Positions 60,382 through 64,000 of a stretch of 64,000 nt of DNA are shown here, one piece after another. Below the pieces are notes generated by a model. That model was not told the DNA's origin. It saw only the letters and a list, made by a program, of their open reading frames with translations, and ran no database searches. The translations under genes were made by a program, and so were the position numbers. The stretch lies in contig MU385775.1 in assembly GCA_022497155.1 (NCBI GenBank), positions 183,672-247,671 of the forward strand, given 5' to 3'. This stretch comes from Whalleya microplaca (taxonomy: Eukaryota; Ascomycota; Sordariomycetes; Xylariales; Xylariaceae). The first letter of the stretch is position 1; each line of letters opens with the position of its first letter.

Positions 60382-61046
60382 GATGATTAGGTTAGGAATG
60401 AAGGCATGCAGGCAATAAAATTTCGTCATCAATACATACAGAATGTTATATTTAAGTACATTTGACTGTGCTCAGGTTTTGGGATATACCCGTGCAATTC
60501 CGAGCTCAGCCGCTCGAAAGTTGTGTCCAATTTGGCCACATTTTCTTGTGATACCAACCAGACATAACTGCGTCCTAAGATGACTGAATGACGGATTATG
60601 TGCTTGAAAATACATGTTGGGGGCAAGTGCCTACAAGTCGATTGAAAGTAATCGGGATGCATTTAACACATCATACATGCAACGAACCCTGCACACGAAG
60701 CTCGCCGATGTTGTATGGAGTACTACGTGCTGCAAGGCAGGCGTGCCCTTGGCAAGGGTAGCTTAGCCAGCCTTACTGCGGGGTTGTACTAAAAAAAGTG
60801 GATTAATAGGGGGTAGTCTGGCCCAAGTGACAGATAACGGGCATTAGCTACGTTTGCGTGCATAACTAGGACGGGTAATATCTGCTGTGGTACCCGAGTA
60901 GATGGCATCAATTGTTCATGTCCGTAGGGCGACGGAGTGATCTTGCGAGCTGCAGTCCAATCCTATGAAAAGACATCTGGAGCTAGAGCCATAGGCTCCT
61001 AAATATATCCTTATTTACTAATAACAGGTTTGAGTAGACTTATACA
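60382..61046. other. intergenic region at the cluster edge
   Basis: No supported gene. Normal composition gives way to AT-rich sequence from about 61.1 kb, so the polyketide locus ends against a repeat block. Confidence 0.6.
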
Positions 61047-61068
61047 TGGGAGTCCCATGGGACTCCCA
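61047..61068. repeat. perfect 22-bp palindrome
   Basis: Arms TGGGAGTCCCA and TGGGACTCCCA meet at CATG with no loop. Related GGGACTCC motifs recur at about 61091 and 61121. It sits just before the AT-rich block and may mark a transposon end. Confidence 0.75.
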
Positions 61069-62412
61069 CCAATTCCCATGGGAAGTGATGGGACTCCTAT
61101 ATAAGTCCTACGCTAGTGGTGGGACTCCCACGAAATTTCCCTTCCATTATATATTCCTATAAGACTTTTATAGGAAATATATATATATTAATAGGACAGA
61201 TAAGATTTCGAAATAATTATAAAATAATTAATTAAGACTTATATATTAATATAAATTAATAAATGCCTAAATGCCTATATTAATAAATAATAAAGGTATT
61301 TATATAAAATTTTATATTTTAAACGTTAGTATTTTTTAAAAACTAAATATTATTAAATTATTATTTTAATTAAGCTATAGAAAATTATTTTTTTATAGTC
61401 TCAAATTGTTAATCTTTTTTTTATATCTTTCGGTTTTTTAAAATTTATCGAGTTAGTATAGCCTAATGTTATTTTAGAGCCGTTTTTTTTTATGCCGCCC
61501 GATTTTTCCGAGTTACTTCCTTACGGTATGTCTGTTATCCTAATAAATTAGGCGTATAATTTCTTAATTATACTTCTTATAAAATTAAGAAATAACTAAT
61601 AACTATTTTTATTAAAGTTATATTTTTAATTTATAATATAACTCGATTAGCGTAAATATAAATTAAATTAAATATTAAAAACTTATTAAATTATTTTATA
61701 ATTATTTTATTAATAATTATATTTTTTATTATTTTTATTATAATAAATTTAGCTGTTTTTTAAAAGCTAAATATAATAAAAACTTGCTATTTATACTTTA
61801 TATTAAATTATTAAAAAACTTCCCGGACAAGTCGTTAAAAGGCGGCTTTAGAAATTAAAAAGTCGGTACTTTTTTAATAACAATAAATTTTACGTAAAGT
61901 AGCGACTATAATTAAATTAATAAAATAATCATGAAATAATTTTTTTATATACCTTTTGGCCTTTATTTACGTACTTTTGGTTACCGCGCGCCAGGCGTAC
62001 TAAAAATAGGAATCTTTTTTTTTATTTATTTTTGAGGTTTTTTTTTAATTAATAAAATAGGTGTTTTACGAGTTATAGTTTTACGGCTTTTTTTATTTAT
62101 AGTAAATTAAATTTCTTTAGGCTTAAGGTTAGTATTTTTTCCTTTTAAAAGTAATAAATTTATATTAATATATTGCTATTTTTTTTCGGTAAAATCTTTA
62201 ATAGTTATAATAGTAACTTTATTATTTATATTTATTTTTTTATCGTTCTTATTATTCTCGTTATTATTATTAGTTTTATAGTTAGGTATTACTTTATTAT
62301 ATTTACTCCGGTTATTATTTTAAAAAATAGGATTAGGATTATTATCCGAGTCTAATATAATCTGGAATTCTTTATTATAATACCGATTATTATTACTATT
62401 TTTATTTATAGA

Positions 62413-62532
62413 GTTATTGGTATTACTATCTTTATTTATAAAGTTATCGGCATTATTATTTTTATTAATAGAATTGTCGGCATTATTATTTTTATTTACA
62501 GGGTTATCGGTATTAGTATCTTTATTTCTAAG
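62413..62532 (-). repeat. four 30-bp units encoding an Asn-rich decapeptide on the minus strand
   Basis: Units start at 62413, 62443, 62473 and 62503. Read on the minus strand they give ten-residue repeats such as NKNNNADNSI and NKDTNTDNPV. The surrounding minus frame is also Asn-rich over about 450 bases with a single TAA near 62324, suggesting a decayed coding sequence, perhaps from a transposon, altered by RIP. Confidence 0.7.
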
Positions 62533-63161
62533 GTTATTATTATTTATTTCAGTATTATTATTAGCATTATTTTTAGTTATACCCTGGTTTTTTATAGATA
62601 GTTATTTTTGAATTTAATTATCGATTTTTAGTGTTAAAATTAATACTTCTTAATTATTAGGCTAAGGCTAAGGCTAAGGCTTAACTGTATTCTTTTTTAG
62701 CTAAAGCTTAACCGTATTCTTTTTTAATATAAGATTTATAACTCGCGAAAATTTATGCTTTTTTTATAAAGCCTATTAATATCCGATTATTTTATAATTA
62801 TTTTATTATTTTATTAAAGGGTTTAAATTACTACTATCGGCAGTTTCTTTATTTATTACCACATTTATAAATTTAGTAGTATCGGTATCCTATATTATAA
62901 AAAATAAGTATATAATTATCTATTAATTATTTAGGAGTATTTACCTTAGCCTAATTAATAATAAAAATCGGACCTTTAGACTAGGAATTATTTAATAATA
63001 TATATTAAAATCTAGCTTTAGCGTTAGACTTTAAGTTATTTATTTATAATAGTTAGCGAATAATTACTAGCTGGATATTTTATCTTATACCTTAAGCTAA
63101 TAGTTACTTATAAATAGTTTTTAAATAGTATAATTGGTTTAATATAAACAAATATATAATT

Positions 63162-63790
63162 AAAAGTCGATTATTTCGTAATTATTTCGATTAATAAAAT
63201 GAATTTAATTAAAAGCGACCGCAGGAAATAATAAAAGTAATAAAAGTAAAAAAGTAAAGTAGTTATATATAAGCTTTCTACCGGTTACATTTACTTAAAA
63301 GTCGATTATTTTATAATTATTTCGATTAATTTATTAAATTTAATTAAATGCGACCGCGGGAAATAATAGGAGTAATAAAGGTGAAAAAAGTGAATTAGTT
63401 ATAAGCCTTTTACTAATCGCATTTACTTAAAAGTCAATTATTTCGCGATTATTTCAATTAATTAATTAAATTTAATTAAATGCGATCGCAGGAAATGACA
63501 GGAGTAATAAAAGTAAAAAAAGTAAATTGGTTATATACTTGCTACCGGTTATATCTACTTAAAAGTCGATTATTTCGCGATTATATTAATTAATTAATTA
63601 AATTTAATTAAATGCGATTGCGGGAAATAATAAAAATAATAAAGGTAAAAAAAGTAAATTAATTATATATTTACTACCGGTTATATTTATTTAAAAATCG
63701 ATTATTTCGCGATTATATTAATTAATTAATTAAAGTTAATTAAATATAACTGCGGGATATAATAAATGTAATAGTTATAGCGAAAATTAA
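63162..63790. repeat. tandem array of ~132-bp units, about 4.7 copies
   Basis: Units start at 63162, 63297, 63429, 63561 and 63693 (spacing 135, 132, 132, 132), each beginning AAAAGTCGATTATTT or a close variant and containing GCGAYYGCRGGAAATRA and CTACCGGTTA motifs. Copies differ mainly by C/T and A/G transitions, as RIP would produce. Confidence 0.88.
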
Positions 63791-63899
63791 TTAAATTATA
63801 TAATATATAGTATGTAGTAAAAGGTGTAGTGAAAAGGGGTATAATAGGTGGGGTAAAATTAAATAAATGATTTAAAAAAGTGGGGCGTTTTAATAAAAG

Positions 63900-64000
63900 G
63901 GAAAGAGCACTTTAAAAAATTAATTATATATAAAAGGAAAAAGCACTTTAAAAAATCAATTATATATAAAAGGAAAGAGCACTTTAAAAAATCAATTATA
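63900..64000. repeat. tandem array of 36-bp units running off the window
   Basis: Units start at 63900, 63936 and 63972 and contain AGCACTTTAAAAAAT. The third copy is cut by the window end. Only one or two bases differ between copies, so it is younger than the 132-bp array or shielded from RIP. Confidence 0.9.

Larger units (their letters stand above)
61130..64000. repeat. AT-rich RIP-mutated block
   Basis: Composition drops abruptly to mostly A and T. In long stretches CA and TG dinucleotides are nearly absent while CG survives; for example 61681-61740 and 63001-63060 contain none of either. This is the footprint of repeat-induced point mutation (CpA to TpA on both strands). No intact ORF is present. 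The block contains three tandem arrays listed separately and continues beyond the window end. Confidence 0.9.

Noticed and set aside
61130..64000. CRISPR-like array from the regular repeats
   Set aside because: The units are head-to-tail tandem copies with no unique spacers, in a eukaryotic RIP-affected region.

Overview
The window reads as a filamentous ascomycete (Pezizomycotina) contig. Genes carry many short introns with GTRNGT donors and CTRAC-type branch points, intergenic DNA is long, and the families are typically fungal: a highly reducing PKS, an NRPS-like reductase, an Ayr1-like SDR, a Tna1/allantoate-type MFS carrier and a cAMP-receptor-like GPCR. The last 3 kb is AT-rich and shows a repeat-induced point mutation (RIP) signature. 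The intergenic CCTAGG palindromes and gene families would suit Sordariomycetes/Xylariales, but that placement is inference.

Layout. 0.1-1.4 kb: cytidylyltransferase/NMNAT-fold protein. 3.7-7.0 kb: complete A-T-R adenylate-forming reductase. 7.0-8.3 kb: uncertain acidic protein gene containing three 35-bp palindromic repeats; a tRNA-Glu-like/SINE-like sequence follows. 9.7-16.2 kb: BTB protein, tiny Cys-rich protein, CCCH zinc-finger protein, protein-kinase-like gene. 17-18.3 kb: a broken FAD monooxygenase. 19.3-20.4 kb: 2-hydroxyacid dehydrogenase. 20.7-23.2 kb: large FMO fused to a C-terminal DUF6314-like domain through a Gly/Ser linker. 27.5-29.3 kb: MFS transporter. 36.2-38.0 kb: cAR-like GPCR. 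44-45.4 kb: orphan coiled-coil protein.

45.9-60.4 kb is the most interesting part: a compact polyketide locus. An HR-PKS (KS-AT-DH-vestigial MT-ER-KR-ACP, minus strand) shares a 0.5-kb divergent promoter with an Ayr1-like SDR, followed by a second SDR and a cupin, all plus strand. PKS, SDRs and cupin recur together in fungal salicylaldehyde-type clusters (flavoglaucin, trichoxide, sordarial). Here the P450, FAD oxidase and prenyltransferase are not visible, and the only transporter is a dead MFS pseudogene beyond the PKS 3' end. Two intact non-autonomous DNA transposons, one hAT-like (8-bp target duplication) and one mariner-like (TA duplication), lie between that pseudogene and the PKS.

61.1-64 kb: RIP-mutated AT-rich block with 30-, 36- and ~132-bp tandem repeats. 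All exon structures were read by eye from splice motifs and frame continuity. No similarity search was run; family names come from recognised motifs.
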